Shown here piece by piece: positions 11,505-62,099 of a DNA stretch of 64,000 bases. Below the pieces are notes generated by a model. That model was not told the origin of the DNA and made no database searches. It saw only the letters and a list, made by a program, of their open reading frames with translations. The position numbers and the translations under genes are program-made. Source of the stretch: Fragum whitleyi (Eukaryota; Mollusca; Bivalvia; Cardiida; Cardiidae); NCBI GenBank assembly GCA_948146395.1, contig OX411552.1, positions 14,120,957 to 14,184,956 of the forward strand. Reading direction: 5' to 3'. The stretch's first letter is position 1; every line of letters starts with the position of its first letter.

Positions 11505-12140
11505 CATCTCCTGATGTACTATCCTAGTACCATTTGAACCTGTGCCTGAGATTTCCAACAATTTCAAATATGCGCAAAGCAAAGACTCTGACCAGCCTGT
11601 GCATCCGCACAATCTGACCAGAATCTTCACTATGCATTTAGTAGCTAGAAAAGGTCTTACAGTATCTGTAGACCATATAGTTACTTTGTAATTATACTAT
11701 TTGGTTGTCTAAACTGCTCAATGTTTGCACCTAACACACACTTCAAATTGTTGGAAATGTCACGCACAGGCTCATTGTTATGAAACCCATCTAATTTTTT
11801 ACAGAGAGAACAATTAACAAAGTTTTTCCCCATTTTAGCTCAGCTGTGAAAAAGTATTCTTTTTCAACTGATCAAATCTTTGAAACAATTTGATAAATGA
11901 GCCTGTGTGTGACATTTCCAACAATTTGAAATGTAGGTGAGAGGCAAACATTGAGCAGCCTAGACAGTCAAATACTATAAAGTCATCTTATGGGCTACAA
12001 ATACTTTGAGATCTTATATCTGTACTAACCGATTGCTTAATGACTCTGGTCAGACTGTGCGGATGCACAGGCTAGTCAGAGTCTTTGCTTTGTTTTTTTT
12101 GAAATTGTTGGAAATCCCACGCACAGGCCAAAATGATATG
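11505..12140. repeat. Large fold-back element, arms about 290 bp
   Basis: The left arm (cctgtgcctgagatttccaa, then 'caaagactctgaccagcctg', 'gcatccgcacaatctgacca') recurs inverted at the right (about 12030-12140). Shorter relatives lie at 18740-18990 and 21572-21805. Confidence 0.75.
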
Positions 12141-12377
12141 GCACAATTGCCTTGGTCAATTGAGCTTAAAGACGACAATCAATTTTCAAATTTTCCCTTA
12201 TTTTATTGCATATTAAGTGTGTACACATATACTATATTTAAATACAAAAAAATAATTTGATAACAACAACATACACATAAATGAGTAACCATCGATAATC
12301 AAATGAGAAAGTATAACAAATTTACCTTTAACAAACTTTTACCTTTAATACAAATAAATCTTGTAAACAATTGTCTT

Positions 12378-12538
12378 GCTGAAACGGGATATACCTGCTT
12401 TGGCAGGGGGTGAAGTTTGATCTTAGTCTGAAAAAAAATCAAATAATATTTAAAAAAAAAAATGCACCTATTACTTTCAGCACTTTGATTTATTTTCAAT
12501 TTTGCCAAGGCTTTTATCAAGCATGACAAGGGTTTATA
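12378..12538. mobile_element. Truncated TTAA-family MITE, right half
   Basis: 'ctgctttggcaggggg', 'gatcttagtctg', 'cagcactttgatttatttt' and 'agcatgacaagggttta' match the family at 42740-42988. The left end is lost. The right end abuts the hAT-type MITE. Confidence 0.6.
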
Positions 12539-12539
12539 C

Positions 12540-13265
12540 TAGGGATGGTAACGATTACCAATTTTACTAATCGAGTATTCGGTCATCTTTCCGATCGAGT
12601 ACTCGAGTACTCGGATGGAGTTGATGAGTTTTGAATATTGACTTAAAAAATATTGATAAACGCTATTTTGCAGCATATCTGTGGCTATTTTGCAGCATAT
12701 CTTTCGATCGAAATGATAGTTGAGATGATATTTAATCGCTAAGTGGAATAAAGATACCGAACATTGTTCAACACATGAAGAGAGAGTGTCTAATGTTTTT
12801 ACATACCATATTTGGTTAAACAAAAGCCAAGTAGCTGACCATCGATAAGCATCATAAACAAGGTTTTTGCATGGCAATAAAGCATTCTGCTGGTCCAAAG
12901 ATAGTCTGTTAAATCGATTCGAATGTAAATCTAGCAAACGTCAAACTTAAACGTACCGACCGCAATCAGTGTTTACTATGGAAGGTGCCAACATTTTTGA
13001 CATTGTGATAGGGAGAACAATAACCGATGACACTAAATTGCAAATTATCGTCAGACAAGATGGACCAGGTCCTGAATGCCTATAGCTTTGTCCAGCATCG
13101 AAAATGTTAGATTGGTATTTTTAGAAAATATTTTATAAATGCGTTTGGAAACAATTTCTATTATGATTTTATTTTGCTACCGATTAGTCGATTAGTAAAA
13201 ATGGTAATCGATACTCGGACGTTCGATCGAGTACTCGACTAATCGGGTAATCGTTCCCATCCCTA
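12540..13265. mobile_element. hAT-type MITE with perfect 8-bp target duplication
   Basis: TIRs are TAGGGATGGTAACGATTACC at the left and GGTAATCGTTCCCATCCCTA at the right. GTTTATAC occurs immediately outside both ends (12532-12539 and 13266-13273). The 8-bp duplication with this TIR type indicates hAT mobilisation. Subterminal 'gatcgagtactcga' motifs are repeated. No transposase is encoded. Confidence 0.9.
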
Positions 13266-13348
13266 GTTTATACTAATACCCATGCAGCAACTATCAGTCA
13301 GGAATACGACCTTTATAATGAATATCATTTTTCTCAGATTAACTCATC

Positions 13349-13513
13349 TTAAGGTAGTGGACCTGCAATAGTTCCACAATGTCTCTGAATTGATGAGCTT
13401 TAACAGTGTTATCCGAGGTTTCCTAATGATTTTCATTACGAATCTTCTGTAAACAATGTGAAAGTTCATGATTTCCGAAATGTCGAGGAACTTTTACAGT
13501 ACCACTACCTTAA
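13349..13513. mobile_element. Small TTAA-flanked MITE
   Basis: TTAAGGTAGTGGACCTGCAA is paired with an inverted 'ttacagtaccactaccttaa'. It is about 160 bp and non-coding. Confidence 0.7.
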
Positions 13514-14174
13514 ATGATGAATTCCTTGGACATTAGGTAAAAAGATTTTCAGAAAGACATAGGTAAAAGAATATTTACCATTTTTTTTATTCTTGAAATA
13601 AAATACCAGAGGAAAAAGGGAGTAATAAGTGATCCAAAGAAAGCCCTGGTTTCTACAGAAGCATATCAATAAGATCTATCATACCATAAATAGCATTATA
13701 TCTTGAAAAGGCTTGAAGTAATTTGAAATTACTTCATTCCTTCGTTAAGTTTTTGCAGACAGACAGAACAACAGATGCACATGCCCTATCATAATGAGGA
13801 CATAAAACTCATTTACCCATCTCATGACATATTCCTGCTGCACCTAAAGATTTGGCAGACAGTATAGCTAAAGATCAGCCCGCACAAATGTGAAGGTTAG
13901 CCTTTGAAAATGTTGAAAGAAAACTAAATACATATAGTACATAATGAATACTTTTTAACTTGACTGACCTGCAGTCTTCAAGCTTTACATTATTTTTCAA
14001 AACAGAAAAGGTACTAATTTCTATAAAATTGCAGTCTTATATTAACTTGTATTCGATTTTTGAGATACAAAATAATGCTTGGAAAATATGGTAAAAGTAG
14101 ATTTCCAATATTTTGCAAATATTTAATGAAAAAGAAAAACAACAAAAGCAAACCCACATCCTACCTGATCATAA
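13514..14174. other. Non-coding, no recognised feature
   Basis: AT-rich sequence between repeats. I see no exon or element ends. Confidence 0.4.
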
Positions 14175-15200
14175 AACAAGAGGACCATGATGGTCCTATA
14201 TCGCTCATCTGAGTAAGTCAACTCAAAACTTGTCAACCAGATTAACAGAGATTGTTTGATGTACATTAAGGGTGGTTTTGAAAGAAACAGACTTTAATTT
14301 CAACCAACTGCAATTCTATTTTTTTAAATTTTCAACCTTTCTCTTACCATAGCAAAGAAGCAATGTGCAAAGTTTCAAAGCATAGAGATATAACTGATAT
14401 ACAACATTTGTACGTAAGAACTAACCAGGAATTTCTAAGTCCCAAAAGGATTTAAATTCCACTTAATTCAATACCAGAGAATTGAATCTTTGTCTAGAGG
14501 CTGTTATTATGATCACAGAAGCATGTGCAAAGTTTCAAAAGCAATAGCTTTACTAGAATTAGAATTATAGTGATGTACAACATTTGCACGTAAAAACTTA
14601 ACCAAGAATTTCTGAGTCTGAAAAGGGTTAAAATTCTATAAAATTCAAAATCAGAGTAATGAATCTTTGTCTAGAAGCTTATATCATGGTTACAGAAGCA
14701 TGTGTAAAGTTTTCAAGCAAAAGCCTAGGTAGAAATAGAGCTATAACTGATATACAACATTTGCACGTAAAAAACTTAACCAGGAATTTCTAAGTCTGAA
14801 AAGGGTTAAGATTCCACTAAATTCAATATCAGAGGAATGAATCTTTGTCCAGATGCTGATATTATGGTCACAGATGCATGTTTAAAGTTTCCAAGCAATA
14901 GCTTTTATAGAAACAGAAATATTACAAATAAACAACATTTGCATGTTAAAACTTAACCAAGGATGTCTAAGTCCGAAAAGGGTTAAAATTCCAATAAATT
15001 CAATATCATAGTAATGAATCTTTGTCTAGATGCTGATATTATGGTCACAAAAGCATGTGCAAAGTTTCAACGCAATAGCTTTAGTAGAAACAAAGATTTT
15101 AAACACTTGCACGTAAAAACTTAACCAAAGCATCACGCCGACACTGATGCGGACTCCGACCTGAATAGCCCCCCTATTCCACGAATAGTCGAGCTTAAAA
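14175..15200 (+). mobile_element. Pearl-like element with mismatched termini
   Basis: The 5' tip aacaagaggaccatgatggt, with stem AGGACCA/TGGTCCT, is followed by 'tcgctcatctgag'. About five core units of roughly 180 bp carry 'gaatctttgtctagatgctg' and 'acaacatttgcacgtaaaaa'. The 3' end is 'ccctattccacgaatagtcg' then 'agcttaaaaa', which does not mirror the 5' subterminal repeat. Confidence 0.7.
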
Positions 15201-15360
15201 AGGTGTGTAAAATTCTATCAATCACGAGAATTGTTATTGGGCTAAAGGAGTGACAATGTTTGAATTGTAAAGCCTAGACATCATACATGTTATAAAGATT
15301 CATGTAAAACAAATACCATAGGAAAGACCACAACTTATACGCCAGATCGAGGGGTAAGAG

Positions 15361-15410
15361 CAACACTATTGTAAGTGCCTATATATTTATAGGCACTTAC
15401 AATAGTGTTG
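15361..15410. repeat. 50-bp perfect hairpin (CAACACTATTGTAAGTGCC type)
   Basis: The arms caacactattgtaagtgcct and aggcacttacaatagtgttg are exact inverses. The loop is AT-rich. Related hairpins lie at 19801, 22459, 24195 and 47190. Confidence 0.9.
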
Positions 15411-15524
15411 CACTGAACCCTCGAGATGCCTATGTGGTGTTTTTATTACCTAAATGGAAAAAAGATGGCTGGGGCCTATACACCAATGCGGCTTATTGTA
15501 TGGAAAATACGGTAATATAAAAAA

Positions 15525-16913
15525 ACAAGAGCCGTCAGAGACGGATTATGCTCCCCGAATAAGGCATTGTCACAAAAACAAGATCCATGTTGGACATGGA
15601 CATCCCCTGCCACAAAAGCTTGATAGTAAACTGAAGCCTAATATATTAAAGATTCTTTTGTACTGTCCGAGATTTACCTCCTATTAAATCTAAGTATTAA
15701 AAATACAAAGGGCAATAACTCCAAAATTATGCAAGCAAGAGTTATAGTTCTGGTGTATTGCACTTCTCCTCCGTGAGATCTATCCACCCATAAAGTTTCA
15801 AGTTGATAGCTAATATACTTTAGGAGATATGCTCCAGACAAAATCTAAGTATCAAAAATAACAAAGGGCAATAACTCCAAAATTATGCAATTAAGAGTTG
15901 TAGTTCTTGTGCACTGCACTTCTCCTCCATGAGATCTATCCTCCCATAAATGTTCAAGTTGATATCACTTACTTTAGGAGATATGCTCCAGATATAATCT
16001 AAGAATCAAAAATAACAAAGGGCAGTAACTCAAAAATTATGCAAGCAAGAGTTGTAGTCCTTGTGCATAGCACTTCTCCTCCATGAGATCTATCCACCCA
16101 TAAATGTTCAAGTTGATAGCTATTATACTTTAGGAGATATGCTCCAGACAAAATCTAAGTATCAAAAATAACAAAGGGCAATAACTCCAAAATTATGCAA
16201 GCAAGAGTTGTAGTTCTTGTGCACTGCACTTCTCCTCCATAAGATCTATCCACCCATAAAGTTTCAAGTTGATAGCTATTATACTTTAGGAGATATGCTC
16301 TCTGGTCAGATTTCAAAGACTCAAATAAGCCGTTATCTTATACAGCTAACATAAAGGTAACAAACATTAAACCCCCTTTTTGCATGACATATTCTAAGAC
16401 ACAAATTTCAAATAGTTTAGGGTAAAGGGCATCTGATTTGCTACTCAAATGTGAAATTTCATCAAATTCTGAGCATAAGACTAGGAGAAATGAAAGAATA
16501 ACTGTATTTTACGCGCTAACGTAAAGGTAACAAACATTAAGCGCCCTTTTTCCATGATATATTTTTTTTAACGTTAATTTCAAATTGTTTATAGTAAAGG
16601 GCATCTGATTTGCTACTCAAATATGAAATTTCACTAAATTCTGACTGTTAGACTAGGAGAAATTTGGGAAAAACTCTTTTTTACCCTAAGTCCCCTTTTC
16701 CCGTGACGTGGCCTCAAATCCAAAAACCATCACAGATGCATCAACACTATATCATAGGGAGTTCACATGGTAAGTTTCATTCAATTTGGCCCAGGATTAT
16801 GGAGAAATAGGTGGGGACGGACGGATGGACGGACGGACAGACGGAATGAGGGATATACAGACGAACGGACAGACAAAGCGGCGGCTATATGCTCTCCCTT
16901 CGGGGAGCATAAA
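15525..16913 (+). mobile_element. Pearl-like element, GCTCCCCGAA terminus type
   Basis: 5' acaagagccgtcagagacgg (stem CCGTC/GACGG) is followed by 'tatgctccccgaat'. Four core units of about 157 bp carry 'caaagggcaataactccaaa' and 'tttaggagatatgctccaga'. The GGAC/GACA microsatellite is at 16814-16875. The 3' hairpin gctctcccttcggggagcat ends the element before AAAA. A second complete copy is at 59288-60536. Confidence 0.9.
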
Positions 16914-17238
16914 AATAACATTTATTTTTCGCTGTCATGATATAATTAGTCATTAGTTAGTGTTTAGTCACAGAAATAATTATAATGGATCAAGAAAGAT
17001 AAATTAAGTTAAAATGAAGTACTTGTGTTTTAAATAATGAGATTCAAAAACTCTCTTAAAAAATATTTCACCTATAACATATACATGTATAATGATCATC
17101 AAAATAATAAAACAACTTAAATATGAAACACAATGTCCTAGGAACAGCAGTTTTTAAGATGTTTGATCTTGACCTTGCAAGATCACCTTGACCTTCATTA
17201 ACCATGCATATTGATGAGAGGTACCTTCATAATTAAAA
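16914..17238. other. Non-coding, no recognised feature
   Basis: AT-rich, with no exon or repeat terminus visible. Confidence 0.4.
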
Positions 17239-17520
17239 TACCACATTTCCTCGAATAATGGCTCCCTCCCTAATAGTAGCCCCCCTTCAAATGCATGAAT
17301 TTTAGGAACATTTTGAGACTTCTTCCTTAATTTGAGATGAATTTCCTCTAAACAATCATTTATATGATTGTTTAAAGGAAATTCACCTAAAATTAAATGG
17401 AAAAAGGCGTAAAAGAGATCAATTTTATTTACTTTTTTTTCCAGTAAAAAACCCATACTAAATAAAAGTTCCCTAATCATGTATAGCTCCTGGGAGCATT
17501 TACTAGAAGAAATTTGGTAT
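17239..17520. mobile_element. MITE of the ACCATATTTC(T)CCTAATAA family
   Basis: Left 'taccacatttcctcgaataa' and right 'tagaagaaatttggta' are imperfect inverses. A central palindrome is built on 'gaatttcctctaaacaatca'. Relatives are at 31150-31472, 32873-33172 and 35683-36240. Confidence 0.7.
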
Positions 17521-18200
17521 GAATAATGTTACTTGAATATAAGAGACGAATAGTTAGTTCACGGGTTAAGTTTCCAAGATTTTTAAGGGTTGCTAATTTT
17601 GTCCATGAACTTCCTGATATGGACCTTGTTAGATCTATTTTGATCAGATGTACCACAATACCTAAAATAGTACCTCCAAATAAATACCTTTTAAACTATA
17701 GGAAAATATATATTAAATTTATTAAGTTGTCAAGGTAATAGTTTGGGATAAAAGTTAGGGCCCTTAACCTTCATGAAATGCTCCCCCCATTTTGGAACAT
17801 CACTCAGCCATTTCCATAAACTGCAACAGACCTCGGATGTATATTAGGCCGATGGATATGTAACAAAATTGTGCATTTTGTTAGGCAGAAACAGTATAAG
17901 GAAAACTAGCATGGAAACAATGTGCGCTATCTTTAGATTTATATTTTTACAGTAAATAACGGCCAACAGATGACCATTTCACTCACAAGTCCTACTTATC
18001 ATTCACCCTAGATGGGTAACAATTGACTCAAAGTCAGGGGTCAAATCTGAGAATTGAACACCCTAAGCTAACTATAGGCTCAGATGAGACAGAGTGGACT
18101 GTGTACACTTGCCACATTCGAAACTTTTTTGCAGTTTTAAAATTTTCTGTCTGAAGAATGAAAATGCTACCAAGGTATATTGTATTTTAATCTTAAAGTA
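17521..18200. other. Non-coding, downstream flank of copine
   Basis: No gene is visible. It may include copine 3' UTR (minus strand), but no convincing poly(A) signal could be assigned. Confidence 0.35.
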
Positions 18201-18498
18201 AACAAGAGATGTTTGTAAAACATTTATGCCCCAAATAAAAGCAGGTCAACAGCCTTTCTTTGTCAATCATCAAAGGGCAATAACTCACAAAATATATGGG
18301 TAGAGTTATGGTTATTGTGCACTGCACTTTTCCTCACTGGGATCTATCCACCTGTAAAGTTTCATGATTCTAGCTTGCATATTCTATGAGATATGCTTTG
18401 GACAAAAAACAGTCTACGGATGGACCAACAGACTGTCAAACTGTCTGATAAGTGTAAAGCAATATACCCCCTCTTCTTTGAAGGAAGGATAAAAATAT
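18201..18498 (+). mobile_element. Short pearl-like element next to the copine stop codon
   Basis: 5' aacaagagatgtttgtaaaa forms stem ATGTTT/AAACAT. It has a single 'caaagggcaataactc' core unit and a short 'acggatggaccaacagactg' microsatellite remnant. The end is 'ataccccctcttctttgaag'. It lies about 75 bp past the copine stop, so it is probably transcribed in the 3' UTR. Confidence 0.7.
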
Positions 18499-18572
18499 AA
18501 AAATACCCCCCCCCCTTCTATCTGTAGCTATGAATATTCCACACCAAAATGTTCATTTTTCGATAAACCATC

Positions 18573-57870
<39,298 letters not shown>

Positions 57871-58150
57871 CTGTAATGTTAAGTTAAAATTAGCTAAATG
57901 GTGTTTTTGAAATATTGAAGTATGCATTTCAAAAGATTATTTTGCACCAAACAAAATTGTCAAATAAACCTATAAAAATTATCTATATTAACGATTAAAA
58001 CTATATAGCCTTTATAAACGTCATTTCACGCTAAATAAAAAGTTTGACAAAGCATCCTTTATCTATGATCCAGCCTCAAAGAAATTAAAGTAAATATAGA
58101 CATATGAAAACTGCAAGAATGTTGAAAGTGGCATTAAATCCCATGCAAAA

Positions 58151-58457
58151 ACAAGATGTGTTTGTGAAACATGAATGCCCCCGTAATGGCATTTTTTTTC
58201 AAAGTTTGACCTTGACAGATGACCTTGACCTTGTCACATGACCTTGACTTTGGTACCAGCGGATGCGGATCATTGAGATCTATCATCATGCAAAATATTA
58301 GCTTTGTATCTTGAATAGGCTTGAAGATATTGGCAAGGTTAAGTTTGGTTAAGTTTTCGGACGGACAGACAGACAAACAGACAGACAAACAGACAGACAA
58401 ACAGACAGACGGACATGAGTAAAACAATATGCCCCCGATCTATCGATGCGGGGGCAT
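58151..58457 (+). mobile_element. Pearl-like element, ATGCCCCCG type, second copy
   Basis: The same as 35768-36115 but with a different microsatellite (acagacagacaaacagacag). The 5' stem changed to TGTTT/AAACA and the 3' hairpin ATGCCCCCG/CGGGGGCAT is intact. A truncated SINE end ('gaatgttgaaagtggcatta') directly precedes it. Confidence 0.9.
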
Positions 58458-58607
58458 AAAAATATTCCAATTGAAAAGATGGAAAAGTTAAAAAGAAAGA
58501 TTGTGTAATTTTCTGATATGCTGAAATAGATACAAAAATATTTACAACAGAATCCTTATCAATAGAGAGATGGAATAAGTAATTATTGATGCCATCGATG
58601 TATGAAA

Positions 58608-58680
58608 CAAACTAGAGGCTCTTGAGCGCCTGATTCGCTCCACAGGCCTAAATATCCTTATAATGATTATTAGAGGATGA
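58608..58680 (+). mobile_element. Pearl-like 5' end fragment
   Basis: 'aactagaggctcttgagcgc' forms a stem (AGGCTCT/AGCGCCT), then 'gattcgctccacagg'. Only the tip is present. Confidence 0.5.
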
Positions 58681-58692
58681 TAAGGCTGTTTG

Positions 58693-61313
58693 AACTAGAG
58701 CTTGTCACTGAATATGACTTAATACCCCCCCAAGTGCTTTCAGAGAATGAGATACTTTGACAGAAGAAGCAAAAAATGCTTCAAATATAAAGATAACTCT
58801 TGGATTTGAGACCTCTAAATTGCGTCTTGCAAAACTGACATGTGTGATAAATGTTTTCAAGCTATTGAAGGAAAACTGAAGGAGGAGTTTGGGAAACAAA
58901 ATTACAAGTATATGTGTTCAAAAAGAAAAATTGTCTTAAGTTCAAGGAGAGATAATTCATAAACCTGTGGGAGTTTACACTTGAAATTTGTGTCTTGCAA
59001 AACTTCAACATGTGATAAATGACTGTATACTGTTACATTACTATTGAATGGAAATTGCAGGAGGAGTTTGCGACACAAAATTATAAGTACATTGTAACAA
59101 ATAGAAAAAAATGTCTAAGTTCAAAGGGAAATATTTCCTGAACCAGGGGGAATTGAGACTTGCAATTTGCGTCTTGCAAAACTTCAACTTGTGATGAATC
59201 TTTGTATAATATTTCATAACTATTGAATGAAAATTGAAGGAGGAGTTTGCGACACAAAATTATAAGAACATTGTAACAAATAGAAAAAACAAGAGCCGTC
59301 GGAGACGGATTATGCTCCCCGAATAAGGCATTGTCACAAAAACAAGAGCCATGTTGGACATGGACATCCCCCGCCACGAAAGCTTGATAATAAACTGAAG
59401 CCTAATAGATTAAAGATTCTTTTGTACTGTCAGAGATTTACCTCCTATGTATTAAAGATAACGAAGGGCAATAACTGCAAAATTATGCAAGTAAGAGTTG
59501 TAGTTCTTGTGCACTGCACTTCTCTTCAATGAGATCTATCCACCCATAAATGTTCAAGTTGATAGCTATTATACTTTAGGAGATATGCTCAAGATATAAT
59601 CTATGTATCAAAAATAACAAAGGGCAGTAACTCCAAAATTATGCAAGCAAGAGTTGTAGTCCTTGTGCATAGCACTTCTCCTCCATGAGATCTATCCATC
59701 CATAAAGTTTCAAGTTGATAGCTATTTTACTTTAGGAGATATGCTCCAGACTTAATCTAAGTATCAAAAATAACAAAGGGCAATAACTCCAAAATTATGC
59801 AAGCAAGAGTTGTAGTTCTTATGCACTGCACTTCTCCTCCATGAGGTCTATCCACCCATAAAGTTTCAAGTTGATAGCTATTATACTTTAGGAGATATGC
59901 TCTGTGGTCAGATTTCAAAGACTCAAATAAGCTGTAAGCTGTTATCTTATACAGCTAACATAATGGTAACAAACATTAAACCCCCTTTTTGCATGACATA
60001 TTTTAAGACACAAATTTCAAATAGTTTAGGGTAAAGAGCATCTGATTTGCTACTCAAATGTGAAATTTCATCAAATTCTGAGCAAAAGACTAGGAGAAAT
60101 GAAAAAATAACTGTAATTTACGCGCTTACGTAAAGGTAACAAACATTAAGCCCCCTTTTTCCATGATATATATTTTTTTACGTTAATATCAAATTGTTTG
60201 TAGTAAAGGGCATCTGATTTGCTACACAAATATGAAATTTCACTAAATTCTGACTGTTAGACTAGGAGAAATTTGGGAAAAACTGTTTTTTACCCTAAGT
60301 CCCCTTTTCCCGTGACGAGGCCTCAAATCCAAAAACCGTCACAGATGCATCATCACTATATCATAGGGAGTTCACATGGTAAGTTTCATTCAATTTGGCC
60401 CAGGGGTTATGGAGAAATAGGTGGGGACGGACGGACGGACGGACGGACGGAATTACAGACGGACGGAATTACGGACGGACGGACGGACGGACAGACAAAG
60501 CGGCGGCTATATGCTCTCCCTTCGGGGAGCATAAAAATGTCTTAAGATCAAGGGGACATTATTCATGAACCTGGTGGAGTTGACACTTGAAATTAGCCTC
60601 TTGCAAAACTTCAACTTGTGATCAATATTTGCATAATGTTTCATTACAATTGAATGAAAATTGAAGGAGGAGTTTGCGACACAAAAAGATAAATACATGG
60701 TAACAAATAGAAAAAAATGTCTAAGTTCAAGGGGAAATAATTCCTGAACCAGGGGGAATTGAGACTTGCAATTTGCGTCTTGCAAAACTTCAACTTGTGA
60801 TGAATGTTTGTATAATATTTCATAACTATTGAATGAAAATTGAAGGAGGAGTTTGCGACACAAAATTATAAGTAAATGGTAACAAATAGAAAAAAATGTC
60901 TTAAGATCAAGGGGAGATAATAAGTGAACCTGGGAGAGTTGACACTTGAAATTTGCGTCTTGCAAAACTTCATTATGTGATGTATGTTTGTATAATATTT
61001 CATAACTATTGAATGAAAATTGAAGTAGGAGTTTGCGACACAAAATGATAAGTACATGGTAACAAATAGGAAAAAATGTCAAAGTTCAAGGGAATTCATG
61101 AACCAGGGGAAGTTGGGACCTGAAAATTGCGTCTTGAAAAACTTCAACATGTGATGGATGTTTCTATAAAGTTTCAAGGCTTTTGAAGGAAAACTGAAGC
61201 AGGAGTTCGCGACACAAGTTTACTATTTGTGTCCACAGACAGACGGACAGACATACAGACAGACAGGCTGATTCCAGTATACCCCCAAAAACATTCGTTT
61301 TGCGAGGGTATAA
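58693..61313 (+). mobile_element. Pearl-like element, ATACCCCC terminus type, interrupted by another
   Basis: 5' aactagagcttgtcactgaa then 'taataccccccca'. Units of about 178 bp carry 'gaaaattgaaggaggagttt' and 'gcgtcttgcaaaacttcaac'. The microsatellite is at 61237-61268. The 3' hairpin (CAAAAAC/GTTTTGC) is followed by gagggtataatg. The 59288-60536 element sits inside a core unit. Confidence 0.85.
59288..60536 (+). mobile_element. Pearl-like element, GCTCCCCGAA type, second copy
   Basis: It matches 15525-16913 end to end: stem CCGTC/GACGG, an internal 'acaagagccatgttggacat' second tip, three core units, GGAC microsatellite at 60427-60497, 3' hairpin then aaaa. The host sequence 'aacaaatagaaaaaa' / 'atgtcttaag' continues on both sides. 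Confidence 0.95.
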
Positions 61314-61429
61314 TGAGAATTTAAGTGAATGAATGAGTGAATGTTTATTTCAAGTAAATAAGTGTTGTAATATGTAAGTAATATGCTGAAATATTTCTGC
61401 ATAAAAATGTCATGATAAGTGAATGATAT

Positions 61430-61600
61430 TGAAAATTGACCTCTACGTATTACAAACTTATTTTTCATTTAATCTCAATACTTTTGTGCAGTCTGATAAT
61501 GGGTCACTCAAGGATCATTCTAGTGAAACTTGGTTGAAATCCAAAAATAAGAATTTCAATACTATCAGATGTTACTGCACAATATACTGGTACTTTGTCT
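61430..61600 (+). repeat. Detached core unit of the GTGGAGC-type element
   Basis: 'gataatgggtcactcaagga' and 'tctagtgaaacttggttgaa' match the core of 25570-26789. No termini are present. Confidence 0.6.
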
Positions 61601-62099
61601 GCAAAATTTGATTGTAGATCTTTCTGCTTTTTATTAAACATTACTAAAAGGCTGTTACTTCACAATAATTGTTTGTCATCAAAACATAATTCTAACTAAT
61701 GATAATAAGTAAATATTCAATTCAATATATTTTTTTATTCTGCCCAATGCCTTAGAGTGTAGTCAACTCAGCTCTTTCCACCCCACTCTGAACCTCAGGA
61801 GGTCGAATGTCATTTTACACCACTTGAACTCTTTATGCAGAGTCACCCTTCGCTCAACTAAACTGACAAATTCTCAAGGGTATTCTCAGGCTACTTATTT
61901 CAACTAAAGTTTCTGTACATTTGGATTTTAACAAAGGTATTGTTCCTTCTAATCTATAATCTTTACGCCTATTAAATTTTATAAGTCTAGAAAAATTCAT
62001 CATTTAGGTGATACCAAAAGGGTGATCAAATATCCACTTTATATACTGGCCAAAAGTCTTTCCATTATGATTTATCAATAGTTATCAAATTTTGATGTG
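61601..62099. other. Copine intron, nothing recognised
   Basis: I searched the minus strand for the missing C2B and C2A exons here and found none that I could support. Confidence 0.4.

Noticed and set aside
60507..61082. Longest frame in the window, 191 codons, minus strand
   Set aside because: It is three copies of one pearl-like core unit and part of an inserted element; periodic sequence with no domain.
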